Of a stretch of 30,801 nt of DNA, positions 1 to 7,754 are shown one piece after another. Origin of the DNA: DATCYX01 sp037444705. Its GTDB lineage: Bacteria; Chloroflexota; Anaerolineae; Anaerolineales; UBA4823. Below the pieces are notes generated by a model, which saw only the letters and a list, made by a program, of their open reading frames with translations, was not told the DNA's origin and ran no database searches. Location of the stretch: positions 1-30,801 of the forward strand of contig JBBILY010000012.1 in the NCBI GenBank assembly GCA_037444705.1, given 5' to 3'. A program made the translations under genes and the position numbers. Position 1 is the first letter of the stretch. Every line of letters begins with the position of its first letter.

Positions 1-146
1 ATCGTAGAGGGGCGCAATGCGCTGATACCGTGCTCGCACAGCGCTGGTGTGGCTTGGATGAGGTTGGATTTTGGCCATTTACTTCGAAAATTTCCTGGCG
101 TGAGGAAAGGTGGGGTGTCAGGTTCAGGCACATTTTTGGCGCGCTT

Positions 147-797
147 TTAACCCAGTTTTTGACCTACATAGAAGGACAGGGTTCCAAATAAAGTGGCGTA
201 GCGGATCGGCTCCTCAACGTGTTCGAAGCCGGCCTGCTGCATCATTATGGGCAACAAGCCTTTGAAATTATCGGAGGTCTCCTCCAACCAGGGAGAGAAA
301 ATGGAGAAAATGCGCCCCCAAGCCGTATGAGGCTTGCCCAGGTCAGCAATATACACCTGCCCCCCGGTTTTCAGCACCCGATATACTTCGTCCAGGGAGC
401 GTTGCTTGTTATCGCGGCTCAGGTGGTGGAACACCAAGCTGGATAAGACGCGATCGAAGGATGCATTGCGGTAAGGCAGGTTAAAGGCCATTCCATGCTC
501 CAGGGTAATAGCCACCCCGCCTCTGACCGCCTTACGGCGTCCGATTTCGATGACTTGGCGATCGGCGTCCAGTCCAATTACTTCTACCTCAGGATACTCC
601 TGCTTGAGCATGATGGTCAGAGTAGCCGTTCCACAACCCAGATCAAGCACGCGCTGGCCGGGCGAAATGTTCGCCCACTCCACTAACCGTTTCTTAAAAA
701 TCTCCTCTCGCATCCCCCAACGCAGCAACGGGTCATACAAAGGGGTCAGCCATTGAAATTTCAAAGCCGGGATAAACTTTGGCTCCTTATGGCTCAC
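147..797 (-). CDS. class I SAM-dependent methyltransferase
   Basis: This is a cytosolic methyltransferase of the UbiE/Methyltransf_11 type; its substrate cannot be read from sequence. Motif I (VLDLGCGTATL) lies near residues 50-60, an acidic residue ending beta-2 follows (IGLDAD), and the post-motif VLSSLVFHHL and RVLKTGGQVYIAD blocks are present. I chose the GTG at 797, giving 216 residues, because it overlaps the stop of the upstream Lgt-like gene as GTGA and has a GGAGAG sequence 8 nt upstream. A longer reading from 866 would run 73 bases into that gene. It is the last gene of a leftward run with thiol-redox genes, so it is probably co-transcribed and translationally coupled. A role in metal or metalloid methylation is possible, but no diagnostic cysteines are visible. 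Confidence 0.85.
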   Translation of the reverse strand: MSHKEPKFIPALKFQWLTPLYDPLLRWGMREEIFKKRLVEWANISPGQRVLDLGCGTATLTIMLKQEYPEVEVIGLDADRQVIEIGRRKAVRGGVAITLEHGMAFNLPYRNASFDRVLSSLVFHHLSRDNKQRSLDEVYRVLKTGGQVYIADLGKPHTAWGRIFSIFSPWLEETSDNFKGLLPIMMQQAGFEHVEEPIRYATLFGTLSFYVGQKLG

Positions 798-1561
798 GGA
801 GGCGTCTCTCCAGCCGCCTGCTGCTCGGGTTCGAGCGGCCGGCCTGCCCAGATTCTCATGAGCCATAGCGTCACCGCTAATATGACAAGGCCCATCACCT
901 GCGCCGCACGGAAGCCGCCGGGCCAGATCAGGCTATCTCCCCGAAAGGCTTCCAGGAAGAGGCGCGCCCCTGCCGACAATGCAACCACGGCCAAGAAGTT
1001 TAGCCCTTGCCCTGAGGCGCCGAACGGGCGCTTCAATGCAATCAGCAAAACCCCTGAAGCCGCCAGGATTTCATAGGCCTGGCTGGGATGGCGATACTCG
1101 CTCCATAGATAGATGCGCCAGGGGAGGGTGTTTGTGGGTGCACCGTAAGCGTCTCCACTGAGCAGGTGCGCCAGGCCCAGGAAGACCATAAACGCGGCTA
1201 AACCGGGCGCCAGGGCGTCCAGGGCCGGGCGCAGGCGCAGTCCCTTCCGCTGGCCATAGACAAGAGCCACCAACACTCCGATCAGCAAGCCCTCACCTGG
1301 GGACAAAGTGTTGGGATTGAGGGAGAACAGGCTGAGTGGATTTTGGAGATAGGCGCTAAGGAAACGGATGGCATAGGCCAGCCTCGCTCCTACCAGTCCG
1401 CCTATCAACCCGGAGAAGATCAGGTTGTATATCAGATCAGGGCGGATCTTAAAGCGGGCAGCCTCTTTCTCCGCCAGCCACGCACCCACCCAGACTCCCA
1501 GGATCAAAGCCAGGCCAGAGGTTTGCAGCAGGAATGGCCCGAGGCGCAAGTACAGCAGCAT
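794..1561 (-). CDS. prolipoprotein diacylglyceryl transferase-like membrane protein (divergent)
   Basis: This is a polytopic membrane protein of about 255 residues that follows the Lgt fold. It has GARLAYAI near residues 58-65, GDAYGAPT near 136-143 and RHPSQAYE near 157-164, which match the Lgt blocks GGRLGY, GELWGRPT and RHPSQLYE. The block that holds HGG in true Lgt reads SPGEGLLIG, with no histidine. The RIGNFING block reads GLAHLLSG, so its arginine is gone. EAFR near 204 resembles the late conserved arginine motif. It may therefore be a non-catalytic or repurposed Lgt relative. The ATG at 1561 is preferred over 1591 because AAGGAGT lies about 10 nt upstream and the TlpA-like stop ends just before it. 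It sits between a TlpA-like gene and a methyltransferase. Confidence 0.8.
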   Translation of the reverse strand: MLLYLRLGPFLLQTSGLALILGVWVGAWLAEKEAARFKIRPDLIYNLIFSGLIGGLVGARLAYAIRFLSAYLQNPLSLFSLNPNTLSPGEGLLIGVLVALVYGQRKGLRLRPALDALAPGLAAFMVFLGLAHLLSGDAYGAPTNTLPWRIYLWSEYRHPSQAYEILAASGVLLIALKRPFGASGQGLNFLAVVALSAGARLFLEAFRGDSLIWPGGFRAAQVMGLVILAVTLWLMRIWAGRPLEPEQQAAGETPP

Positions 1562-1562
1562 A

Positions 1563-2138
1563 TTATCTGGACTCCTTAATAAGTTCTTCAACTTTGGATT
1601 GAATCAGGGCTTCGCTCATCGGTCCGCCCACCACCACTGACCGGATCACGCCCTGGCGGTCAACAAAGAATGTGCTGGGCAGGCCGCGCAGGAGATAGCG
1701 CTTGCTGGCCTCGCCTCTGCGATCCAGCAATATAGGGAAGGTCAGCCCTAACTCTTGAATGAAACGGGAGACTGCGACCTCATCGTCCTGGTCAGTCAGG
1801 TTGACAGCCAGCACTTCCAGTCCCATCGGCTTGAACGAGCGATACACTCTTTCAAGGGCGGGCATTTCAGCCCGGCATGGGGGACACCAGGTGGCCCAAA
1901 AGTTGATCAGCACCACCTGACCGCGCAGGTCGGAAAGGGTTATCTGACCTCCATCCAGGGTTTCCAGGGTGAAGTCGGGAGCGCTAAAGCCCTGGCGCGG
2001 GCTGGGCGGCGGTGCGCCATTGCTGGTGGCGGCGGCTGGGGCACGAGTGAGGATGCTCCAAAGCACCCCCAGCGCCAAAATGCCTGGGGTCAAGGCCAGC
2101 CAACGGCGGTCATTGTTCAACAAACTGCTCAGTTCCAT
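1563..2138 (-). CDS. TlpA/ResA-like membrane-anchored thioredoxin
   Basis: This is a thiol-disulfide oxidoreductase expected to face outward and to reduce or exchange disulfides in exported proteins. The 191-residue product has an N-terminal membrane anchor (about residues 12-32), then a redoxin domain starting at SAPDFTLETLDGG. The active site is WCPPC (Cys85 and Cys88), and the cis-proline region is GLPSTFF. The ATG at 2138 is chosen over 2159 because GGAGG lies 5 nt upstream, whereas 2159 has no ribosome binding site. The gene overlaps the end of the CcdA-like gene by 29 bases, which suggests translational coupling. CcdA normally supplies electrons to such proteins, so the pair is probably a functional unit. 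Confidence 0.92.
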   Translation of the reverse strand: MELSSLLNNDRRWLALTPGILALGVLWSILTRAPAAATSNGAPPPSPRQGFSAPDFTLETLDGGQITLSDLRGQVVLINFWATWCPPCRAEMPALERVYRSFKPMGLEVLAVNLTDQDDEVAVSRFIQELGLTFPILLDRRGEASKRYLLRGLPSTFFVDRQGVIRSVVVGGPMSEALIQSKVEELIKESR

Positions 2139-2895
2139 GCAGGCCTCCACCAAATGCATGGCCGCTCAAATATCCGAGGTAAGCGGGCGCGAGGGGCAAT
2201 ACGCAAGGCGATAGGAAAGAAAGCATTCCGGCCACCAGGGCGATGAAATAAGTAGGCGCTGAAGCCGTTACCAGGGGCAAGTCCAGGAACAAACCGTTCT
2301 TCTGTGCCCAAATGGCAATCCAGGTGATCTGATTGCCCAGGAGCATGGCGCCGATCAGGAGCAGGAAAAGCCCACTGGCGATCTGCACCTTGCGCAGGTG
2401 GCGTTGAAAATGGCGCACCACCTGGGTGGCTCGCTCCATGCCCAGGCCAAGCGCCAGGAAGGGCAGTCCCAGCCCCAGGGCGTAACCGCTAGCCAAAACC
2501 ATCCCCTGTGTGGCAGTCTCCTGGCTGAAGCCTAGAGTGAGAATCGCCCCCAACGTGGTGCCCACACAGGGGGTCCAACCGGCAGCGAAGAGCACCCCCA
2601 TCAAACCCGAGGCCCATAGCCCCTGCCGGGAACGCCCCTGCCATTGCGGGCGGGTATCGTAATACAGCCAGGGAATTTTCACCACCCCCAAGGTGGCTAA
2701 GCCAAACAGGATAACTACGGCACCGCCCATTCTACCCAGGATGTGCTTATATTCCCCAAACGTCTGTCCCAACAAGGTTGCCGCCCCACCCCACCCAATG
2801 ATGAACACCACTGAGAAACCCAAAACAAAGGCTAAGGCATGGGTAAAAACCCATAACCTGCCGCTCCACCCAAATTGACGATAATGATTGTCCAT
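2110..2895 (-). CDS. ccdA: CcdA-family thiol:disulfide transporter, apparently circularly permuted
   Basis: CcdA carries reducing equivalents from cytosolic thioredoxin across the membrane. The usual family order begins with a helix containing LSFLSPCVLPL, followed by HALLFVLGFS and, midway, GWTPC. In this 261-residue protein the order differs. It starts with FTHALAFVLGFS (about residue 17), then ILFGLATLGV, GWTPCVGTTLGAI (Cys110), GYALGLGLPF and IASGLFLLLIG. The AGMLSFLSPCVLPLAPAYLGYLSG helix (Cys231) comes only at the C-terminus. Both redox cysteines are present with their order swapped. The reading frame is open throughout, so this is not a simple truncation. No ribosome binding site precedes the ATG. 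TATAAT lies 8 nt upstream, and the upstream gene ends 9 nt before the ATG. Function is inferred from the family and from the adjacent TlpA-like gene. Confidence 0.88.
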   Translation of the reverse strand: MDNHYRQFGWSGRLWVFTHALAFVLGFSVVFIIGWGGAATLLGQTFGEYKHILGRMGGAVVILFGLATLGVVKIPWLYYDTRPQWQGRSRQGLWASGLMGVLFAAGWTPCVGTTLGAILTLGFSQETATQGMVLASGYALGLGLPFLALGLGMERATQVVRHFQRHLRKVQIASGLFLLLIGAMLLGNQITWIAIWAQKNGLFLDLPLVTASAPTYFIALVAGMLSFLSPCVLPLAPAYLGYLSGHAFGGGLHGTEQFVEQ

Positions 2896-2903
2896 ATTAA
2901 CTT

Positions 2904-2909
2904 ATTATA
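2904..2909 (-). promoter_or_regulatory. possible -10 box for leaderless ccdA transcript
   Basis: TATAAT on the minus strand ends 8 nt before the ccdA ATG and no ribosome binding site is present. The -35 region is GC-rich and poor. The box overlaps the stop codon of the preceding gene, so it may be chance; read-through from upstream is equally possible. Confidence 0.3.
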
Positions 2910-3912
2910 CCCCACAGCCCCTGCCACCCCCACCGACCTGGGGCAGTAAGCCGTGCGTCGAAAGCCATTGGTGCACTGTCTGAAAGCCAGACAGCGATGA
3001 ATAACGCCGGCTGAGTAACTGGCGGGCGTCTACCCGAGCAAAGTCCACCTTCTGTGAAACCTTGAAGTAGGTGGCCAGTTCCAGCGACTGTTGAGGATAC
3101 CAGTAGGCATTCGCATATTTAGCCGCCTGGAACATCTCATCCACTGTGGCTCCCTGAGATGCCATGAGTTCCAGCAGGCCCAGCATGGCCATGCCATGGT
3201 TACAATCGGGAAAATGGGTTGGGTTATCGCAGCACGGACGGTAAACCTGTTGCGTCACTTCTTCCAGGCGCGCCTGTTGTTCGGCCGTGAGTTCTACGAT
3301 GGTGGTGCTGGCATAAAGATCCCGCACCGCTTTGGCGGCCAGAGTCCAGCCTCCTGTCGAGGCGTAATTCACCACGTTTGCCCGCCCCTCACGCACCATG
3401 GGCCCCTGGGTCAAGATTGGGTTATCATTGGTCAGGCCCAGAGCCCAGAAGAAGTTGAGCAAGAAGTAAGCATTTTCCTGGTTGAAGACCACTTGCTCTA
3501 CACTGCCCCGCTGTAAGATATTAAGTTGGTTTTCGTTCAAAGGCTGTCCAGCGCGGGCGTAGACCTGGATGAAATCCTCGGCTCTTATTGCCCCTGCCGC
3601 GAGCAACTTCGGCCCAATTTCCCCAAACGTGGCCGGGACGATGTAGCCTTCGGCAGGGTTGATCTGCTGCGCCAACATTGCCATGTCGGCTTGGGAGAGG
3701 CGCGCCTGCGTGTGTTTTTGGCTCCCGAGGTAATAGCCACCAAGCGAACCGCTGATAAAGGCCACAAGGGTGATAAGCGACCAGAGTGTGTTTAGTCTTT
3801 TCCTGCTGCGCCTGTCCTTCGGCAATTCAGAAGTACTCCCCTCGCTACGGCTTGGGGTTGATTCATGGATGGGTGCTGGGGATGGTGTCTGAGCGTGAAT
3901 CGGGTTTTGCAT
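2905..3912 (-). CDS. membrane-anchored protein with PCC-(8)-CNH motif, function unknown
   Basis: I do not recognise a named family. The 335-residue product has a polar, Ser/Pro-rich cytosolic N-terminus, one membrane helix (about residues 41-63) and an extracytoplasmic domain. The most striking motif is YRPCCDNPTHFPDCNHG (Cys227, Cys228, Cys237, His239), followed by MAMLGLLELMASQG. This resembles a metal- or disulfide-forming site. A further cysteine lies in the glycine-rich end (GGGGRGCGV). The ATG at 3912 is preferred over 3927 because GAGG lies about 7 nt upstream. It is the first gene after a hairpin and ends 9 nt before ccdA. It could therefore be an exported copper-binding protein or a substrate of the CcdA/TlpA-like pair; both ideas are inference. 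Confidence 0.75.
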   Translation of the reverse strand: MQNPIHAQTPSPAPIHESTPSRSEGSTSELPKDRRSRKRLNTLWSLITLVAFISGSLGGYYLGSQKHTQARLSQADMAMLAQQINPAEGYIVPATFGEIGPKLLAAGAIRAEDFIQVYARAGQPLNENQLNILQRGSVEQVVFNQENAYFLLNFFWALGLTNDNPILTQGPMVREGRANVVNYASTGGWTLAAKAVRDLYASTTIVELTAEQQARLEEVTQQVYRPCCDNPTHFPDCNHGMAMLGLLELMASQGATVDEMFQAAKYANAYWYPQQSLELATYFKVSQKVDFARVDARQLLSRRYSSLSGFQTVHQWLSTHGLLPQVGGGGRGCGV

Positions 3913-3966
3913 TTGGAACCTCGCCATGATTGGTTTACAAGAAGGGCGAAGGACCAGGATTCGGCC

Positions 3967-3993
3967 GAGAAGGCTCTGACGTAGAGCCTTCTC
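3967..3993 (-). terminator. perfect 11-bp hairpin between copper genes and thiol-redox genes
   Basis: GAGAAGGCTCT and AGAGCCTTCTC form a perfect 11-bp stem with a 5-nt GACGT loop. Neither strand has a strong T-run after it, so termination may be partial. It lies downstream of the YHS gene and upstream of the PCC-motif gene, in the right place to reduce read-through from the copA operon. Confidence 0.55.
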
Positions 3994-4060
3994 GTGATTT
4001 CTGGTTCTACAGGTGAGGTCAGGATCAGGAAGAAAGATTCTGCTATCTCACCTCAGAGAG

Positions 4061-4249
4061 TTAATGGTGGTGTCCATGGCTTTCGTGACCGCCATGCTCC
4101 TTAGGCTGCTGCAGGTATTTCTCTGGCTCTTTGGCAAAAGCCGTCTTACAACCTGGTGCGCAGAAGTAGTAGGTCTTCCCTTTGTATTCATAGGTGGCTG
4201 CAGCCGACTTCTCATCCACTTGCATGCCGCATACAGGATCAATTGCCAT
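4061..4249 (-). CDS. YHS-domain metal-binding protein with His-rich tail
   Basis: This is a 62-residue YHS protein. It starts with the typical DPVCGMQVD motif (Cys7) and continues with YKGKTYYFCAPGCKTAF (Cys30 and Cys34), EPEKYL and a histidine-rich end (HGGHESHGHHH). YHS domains accompany copper ATPases and are thought to bind or deliver metal in the cytosol. The ATG at 4249 is chosen because AAAGGAGAG stands just upstream and because the product then begins exactly at the YHS domain; the open frame extends further upstream but without family similarity. It is the last gene of the leftward copA operon. The His tail would raise metal capacity. Confidence 0.9.
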   Translation of the reverse strand: MAIDPVCGMQVDEKSAAATYEYKGKTYYFCAPGCKTAFAKEPEKYLQQPKEHGGHESHGHHH

Positions 4250-4263
4250 TTTAAACTCTCCTT

Positions 4264-4467
4264 TCATTGAAAAAATATGCTGTAAACTAAAACGCCTAGA
4301 ATGGATAGCAACACCAGCAGGATCGCCAATCCGACTGGATTGCTCATCATCATGGCTGTACCGTGCATCATACCCATCGTCCCTGCCCCACCTGTGAGAA
4401 GCAAGTCCAGCACTAAGAGGACGAAGAGCGCTCCAAGCACAATGAGGAGAACGGTCCATATCTCCAT
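4264..4467 (-). CDS. small membrane protein, Met/His-containing loop
   Basis: This 67-residue protein has two predicted membrane helices (about residues 3-26 and 43-65). They are joined by a loop reading GAGTMGMMHGTAMMMSN, rich in methionine with one histidine, a composition that suits Cu(I) contact. GGGAGG lies about 10 nt upstream of the ATG, and the gene starts 3 nt after the stop of the preceding small gene. I do not recognise a family. Position between copA and the YHS gene supports a copper-related role. Confidence 0.7.
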   Translation of the reverse strand: MEIWTVLLIVLGALFVLLVLDLLLTGGAGTMGMMHGTAMMMSNPVGLAILLVLLSILGVLVYSIFFQ

Positions 4468-4470
4468 AAT

Positions 4471-4722
4471 TCACTCGCCTCCCGCGGTTTGCCTGGCATC
4501 CCCTTGGCGATACCGCTTTTTAACCGCAGAAATGACCAGGGGCATTGAGACGATCAGGCTGAGCAATCCAATCCAGGCCGCCCCACCCAGGCGAGCGACC
4601 ATAGGGTAATTGCCGCTCAGGGTGGTGACCAGGAAGAAGGCCAGCGCTGCACCGACCGAAATGGGCAAATAGATTCGGGCGCTGCAGCGGGCGATTTCTT
4701 GCTCCACTTGCTCATGTTCCAT
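4471..4722 (-). CDS. small two-helix membrane protein
   Basis: This 83-residue protein has an acidic N-terminus (MEHEQVEQEIARC) and two likely membrane helices (about residues 18-35 and 43-66), followed by a basic end. GGAG stands about 8 nt before the ATG. It lies 26 nt downstream of copA and 3 nt upstream of the next small membrane gene, so it belongs to the same transcript. No family recognised. The single Cys13 and the location hint at a link to copper export, but nothing direct shows it. Confidence 0.7.
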   Translation of the reverse strand: MEHEQVEQEIARCSARIYLPISVGAALAFFLVTTLSGNYPMVARLGGAAWIGLLSLIVSMPLVISAVKKRYRQGDARQTAGGE

Positions 4723-4748
4723 GGTTCAACTCCAGAATGGTTTTTTGA

Positions 4749-7352
4749 TTAATCCGCATGAGCCCCGCCTAATCGGGCTTGCAGGGCTTTTTGCGCCTTT
4801 TCTTCGCGCCAGATTGAGGGTTTAAAGCCTCGCAACAGGAGTGTATTGAGGGTCACGGAGACGGAACTGATCGCCATCATCAGCCCTGCCACTTCTGGGC
4901 TGATGATCAGGGAGGCAAATGGATAGAACAGACCTGCACCTAAGGGGATGCCAAGCGTATTGTAAATGAACGCCCAGAACAAATTTTGCTTGACCTTGCG
5001 CATCGTGGCTTTAGCGATTTCAATGGCGACGATAACATCGCGCAGGTCATCCTTGATTAAGATCACATCTCCCGTCTCCTTGGCTACATCTGTGCCCGAG
5101 CCAATAGCCATGCCCACATCAGCCTGGGCCAGAGCCGGGGCGTCATTGACCCCATCGCCGACCATGGCCACCTTTTTACCCTGCTTCTGGAGTTTCTTAA
5201 TCTCCTCGGCCTTGTCCGCAGGCAAGACCTCTGCTAAGACACGGTCTATACCCACCTTACGCGCAATAGCCTCTGCGGTGCGGCGGTTGTCCCCCGTGAT
5301 CATCACCGTTTCCAGGCCCAATTGATGCAGGCGATGGATCGCTACTGCTGCATGTTCTTTAAGGGTATCCGCCACGGCGATCAAGCCTGCGGTCTGGCCA
5401 TTTACAGCTACAAACATCACGGTTTTACCATCATTCTCAAGCGCTTCTGCCGCAGTGACCAGGTTTGAAACGTCCACACCCCGCTCAATCATCAGTTTAC
5501 GGTTGCCCAGCAACACCTTTAGCCCGTCCACGCTGGCCTCCACCCCATGTCCAGTGATGGCATTGAAACTCTCTGGATCGCGTATGTTTAAACCGCTCTT
5601 TTGAGCCGCCCGCACAATCGCCTCACCCAGCGGGTGCTCAGAGTTCTTTTCGGCCGTAGCAGCCAGTTGCAGGATGGAATGCTGTGGATTTAGTGGAGCA
5701 GGCTGTCTACTCCCAACCTGCCAACCATCTTTGGCGATAACATCCGTCACCGACGGCTCGCCCCTGGTTAGGGTACCTGTCTTGTCAAACACGATGAGCT
5801 GCAACTTGCTGGTATTCTCGATGGCTTCAGTACCTTTAAACAGCACCCCATACTCAGCCCCCTTGCCTGTGCCTGCCATCATGGCGCTGGGGGTGGCCAA
5901 CCCGACCGCGCAGGGACAAGAGATGACCAACACGGTTACGCTTAGTAAGAGCGAGAAGCCAAAAACACCAATCTCGCCCAGCGTGTATGGCGAGAGGATA
6001 AAGCGCGATGCGGGGTCGAAGAACATGCGGTAACCCAAGAAAAACCAGAAGACAAACACCAGGATCGCCAGCAAGTGGACACCCAAAATAAAATGCCCGG
6101 CTACCCAGTCGGCCAGTTTTTGAATAGGGGCTTTACTGGCCTGGGCATCCTCCACCAGTTTGATGATCTGAGCCAGGGCAGTCTCCTTGCCCACGCGGGT
6201 GGCTTTGAACTTAAACGCCCCGCTCTTATTCATTGTCCCGCCGATCACGGGATCACCCGCCTTCTTCTCAACCGGCAGGCTCTCCCCGGTCAGCATGGAC
6301 TCATCCACAGCCGAGTATCCCTCGACGACGATGCCATCCACCGGGATGGATTCACCCGGCCGCACCAGGATCAGGTCACCGACTTCGACCTCATCCGCGG
6401 GGATCTCCTCTTCCCGACCCTGACGGATAACGCGCGCCACCTTCGGTTGAAGTTTCATCAGTTTACGAATGGCTTCAGAGGTGCGCCCACGGGTTAGCGC
6501 CTCCAGCCAGCGCCCGAGGATAATGAAGGCAGTCAACAGCGCTGCGCTTTCGAAAAAGGTGGCCCCTTCGCCGCCAAAGCCTGCCCTGGGAAACAGGGTA
6601 TTGATAACGGCAATGCCATAAGCCGCGCCGATGCCGGTCGCATAGAGCAGGTTCATGTCGGTTACGCCGTGCTTAAGGCCCCGCCAGGAGTTGGTGAAGA
6701 ACTGTCGCCCTGGCCCAAATACGACCGGCGTGGTTAATAAGCCAATCACCCACTTATAAGACAGCCAGGCAGGGATAAAGGCCTTCAAAGGCCCCAGCAT
6801 GTCATAGAAGGTGCCGATCATGACGATCAGGCCAATGCTGGCGGCGATGATCAGATTTCGCCCCTGGCGCTTGATCTCTTCCTGACGCGCCAGACGTTCA
6901 CGGTCAAGTGCATCAGCGCCTTCGCTGCGTTCTTGAGCTTCATAACCAGCCTCGCTCACGGCGCGCTTCATGGCAGAAATGGAAACGACACCCGGGATAT
7001 ACACCACACGGGCTGTGCCTAATCCCAGATTGACCACCGCCTCCAGCACACCCGGCAGACCTTTGAGGGCGCTTTCGACATGGGCTACACAGGAGGCACA
7101 GCTCATGCCACGCACCTCCAAAGTTAATTCAGCGGTAGCGATGGCATAGCCCACCCCCTCCACAGCACGCTTCATATCGCTCAGGTTAACGCGCTGTGGA
7201 TCATATTTCAGACTTGCCTTATTAGTGGCCAGGTTAACCACAACCTGGGAAACCCCAGGAAGTTCTTTCAGCGCGCCCTCTACATGTGCCACGCAGGAGG
7301 CGCAAGTCATACCGCTTATGGGTAGGGTGAGTTCGAGCATTGAATCGGTCAT
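4749..7352 (-). CDS. copA: Cu(+)-exporting P1B-type ATPase
   Basis: CopA hydrolyses ATP to move Cu(I) out of the cytosol. The 867-residue protein has two N-terminal HMA domains with GMTCASC (Cys17, Cys20) and GMSCASC (Cys85, Cys88). It also has the actuator TGES (355-358), the membrane CPC (479-481), the phosphorylation motif DKTGT (523-527, Asp523), the P1B-specific HP (573-574) and the hinge GDGVND (732-737). The last two helices carry YN (797-798) and MAISS (826-830), the pattern of Cu+-selective pumps. Length and domain order are normal for the family. The start has an AGGAAGGTGAT ribosome binding site. A CsoR-like gene lies 24 nt upstream, and small membrane and YHS genes follow. Confidence 0.97.
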   Translation of the reverse strand: MTDSMLELTLPISGMTCASCVAHVEGALKELPGVSQVVVNLATNKASLKYDPQRVNLSDMKRAVEGVGYAIATAELTLEVRGMSCASCVAHVESALKGLPGVLEAVVNLGLGTARVVYIPGVVSISAMKRAVSEAGYEAQERSEGADALDRERLARQEEIKRQGRNLIIAASIGLIVMIGTFYDMLGPLKAFIPAWLSYKWVIGLLTTPVVFGPGRQFFTNSWRGLKHGVTDMNLLYATGIGAAYGIAVINTLFPRAGFGGEGATFFESAALLTAFIILGRWLEALTRGRTSEAIRKLMKLQPKVARVIRQGREEEIPADEVEVGDLILVRPGESIPVDGIVVEGYSAVDESMLTGESLPVEKKAGDPVIGGTMNKSGAFKFKATRVGKETALAQIIKLVEDAQASKAPIQKLADWVAGHFILGVHLLAILVFVFWFFLGYRMFFDPASRFILSPYTLGEIGVFGFSLLLSVTVLVISCPCAVGLATPSAMMAGTGKGAEYGVLFKGTEAIENTSKLQLIVFDKTGTLTRGEPSVTDVIAKDGWQVGSRQPAPLNPQHSILQLAATAEKNSEHPLGEAIVRAAQKSGLNIRDPESFNAITGHGVEASVDGLKVLLGNRKLMIERGVDVSNLVTAAEALENDGKTVMFVAVNGQTAGLIAVADTLKEHAAVAIHRLHQLGLETVMITGDNRRTAEAIARKVGIDRVLAEVLPADKAEEIKKLQKQGKKVAMVGDGVNDAPALAQADVGMAIGSGTDVAKETGDVILIKDDLRDVIVAIEIAKATMRKVKQNLFWAFIYNTLGIPLGAGLFYPFASLIISPEVAGLMMAISSVSVTLNTLLLRGFKPSIWREEKAQKALQARLGGAHAD

Positions 7353-7376
7353 AAGATCACCTTCCTAGAAACAGGA

Positions 7377-7754
7377 TTAAGAGTCAGCCAGTGTTGGAGG
7401 AGTTTTCGCCCTTATGCGAGGTCTAACGCCATTCTCTACCATCTCTGCAATGAGAGGTTGGGGCACAGAGGTAACCTGTTTAAATAACTTCAGGCACGTT
7501 TCCAATTCCTCTTGCCGTTGCTCCTCACAGGAACTATGGAGGATTACTTCCAGGCTGCGTTCTAACTGCATGTGGAGCAAGATGCACCCGGCAGTGCGCA
7601 GGGCAGCCTGAACCGCGTTCAGTTGGTGCAGCACCTGCTCTCCAGGCTGATCTGTTTCGAGCATGGCAATGATGGCCCGCAGGTGACCCTCCGCGGTACG
7701 CAAACGCGCCAGGATGGCGCGCTCTTCAGAAGACTTTAGTCTGTGTTCCGTCAT
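7377..7754 (-). CDS. CsoR/RcnR-family repressor lacking canonical metal ligands
   Basis: Members of this all-helical family repress metal or aldehyde resistance genes and let go of DNA when their thiol site is loaded. The 125-residue product matches through RLRTAEGHLRAIIAML and VLHQLNAVQAAL. In CsoR the Cu(I) site is Cys in the YCxDVL block, then His and Cys in LLERHMKSC. Here those positions are Gly38, Gln63 and Ser67. Other candidate ligands are Cys57, His61, Cys76 and Cys87. It may therefore sense something else or use a new site. The ATG at 7754 sits 29 bases inside the preceding gene and has only a weak ribosome binding site, so translational coupling is likely. copA follows closely. Confidence 0.85.
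   Translation of the reverse strand: MTEHRLKSSEERAILARLRTAEGHLRAIIAMLETDQPGEQVLHQLNAVQAALRTAGCILLHMQLERSLEVILHSSCEEQRQEELETCLKLFKQVTSVPQPLIAEMVENGVRPRIRAKTPPTLADS

Noticed and set aside
1..146. Left edge of the window
   Set aside because: No open frame, RNA gene or clear hairpin seen; TCAGG repeats near 118-130 are too short to interpret.
4013..4270. 85-residue plus-strand frame
   Set aside because: Antisense to the YHS gene, which has clear family motifs and a ribosome binding site.
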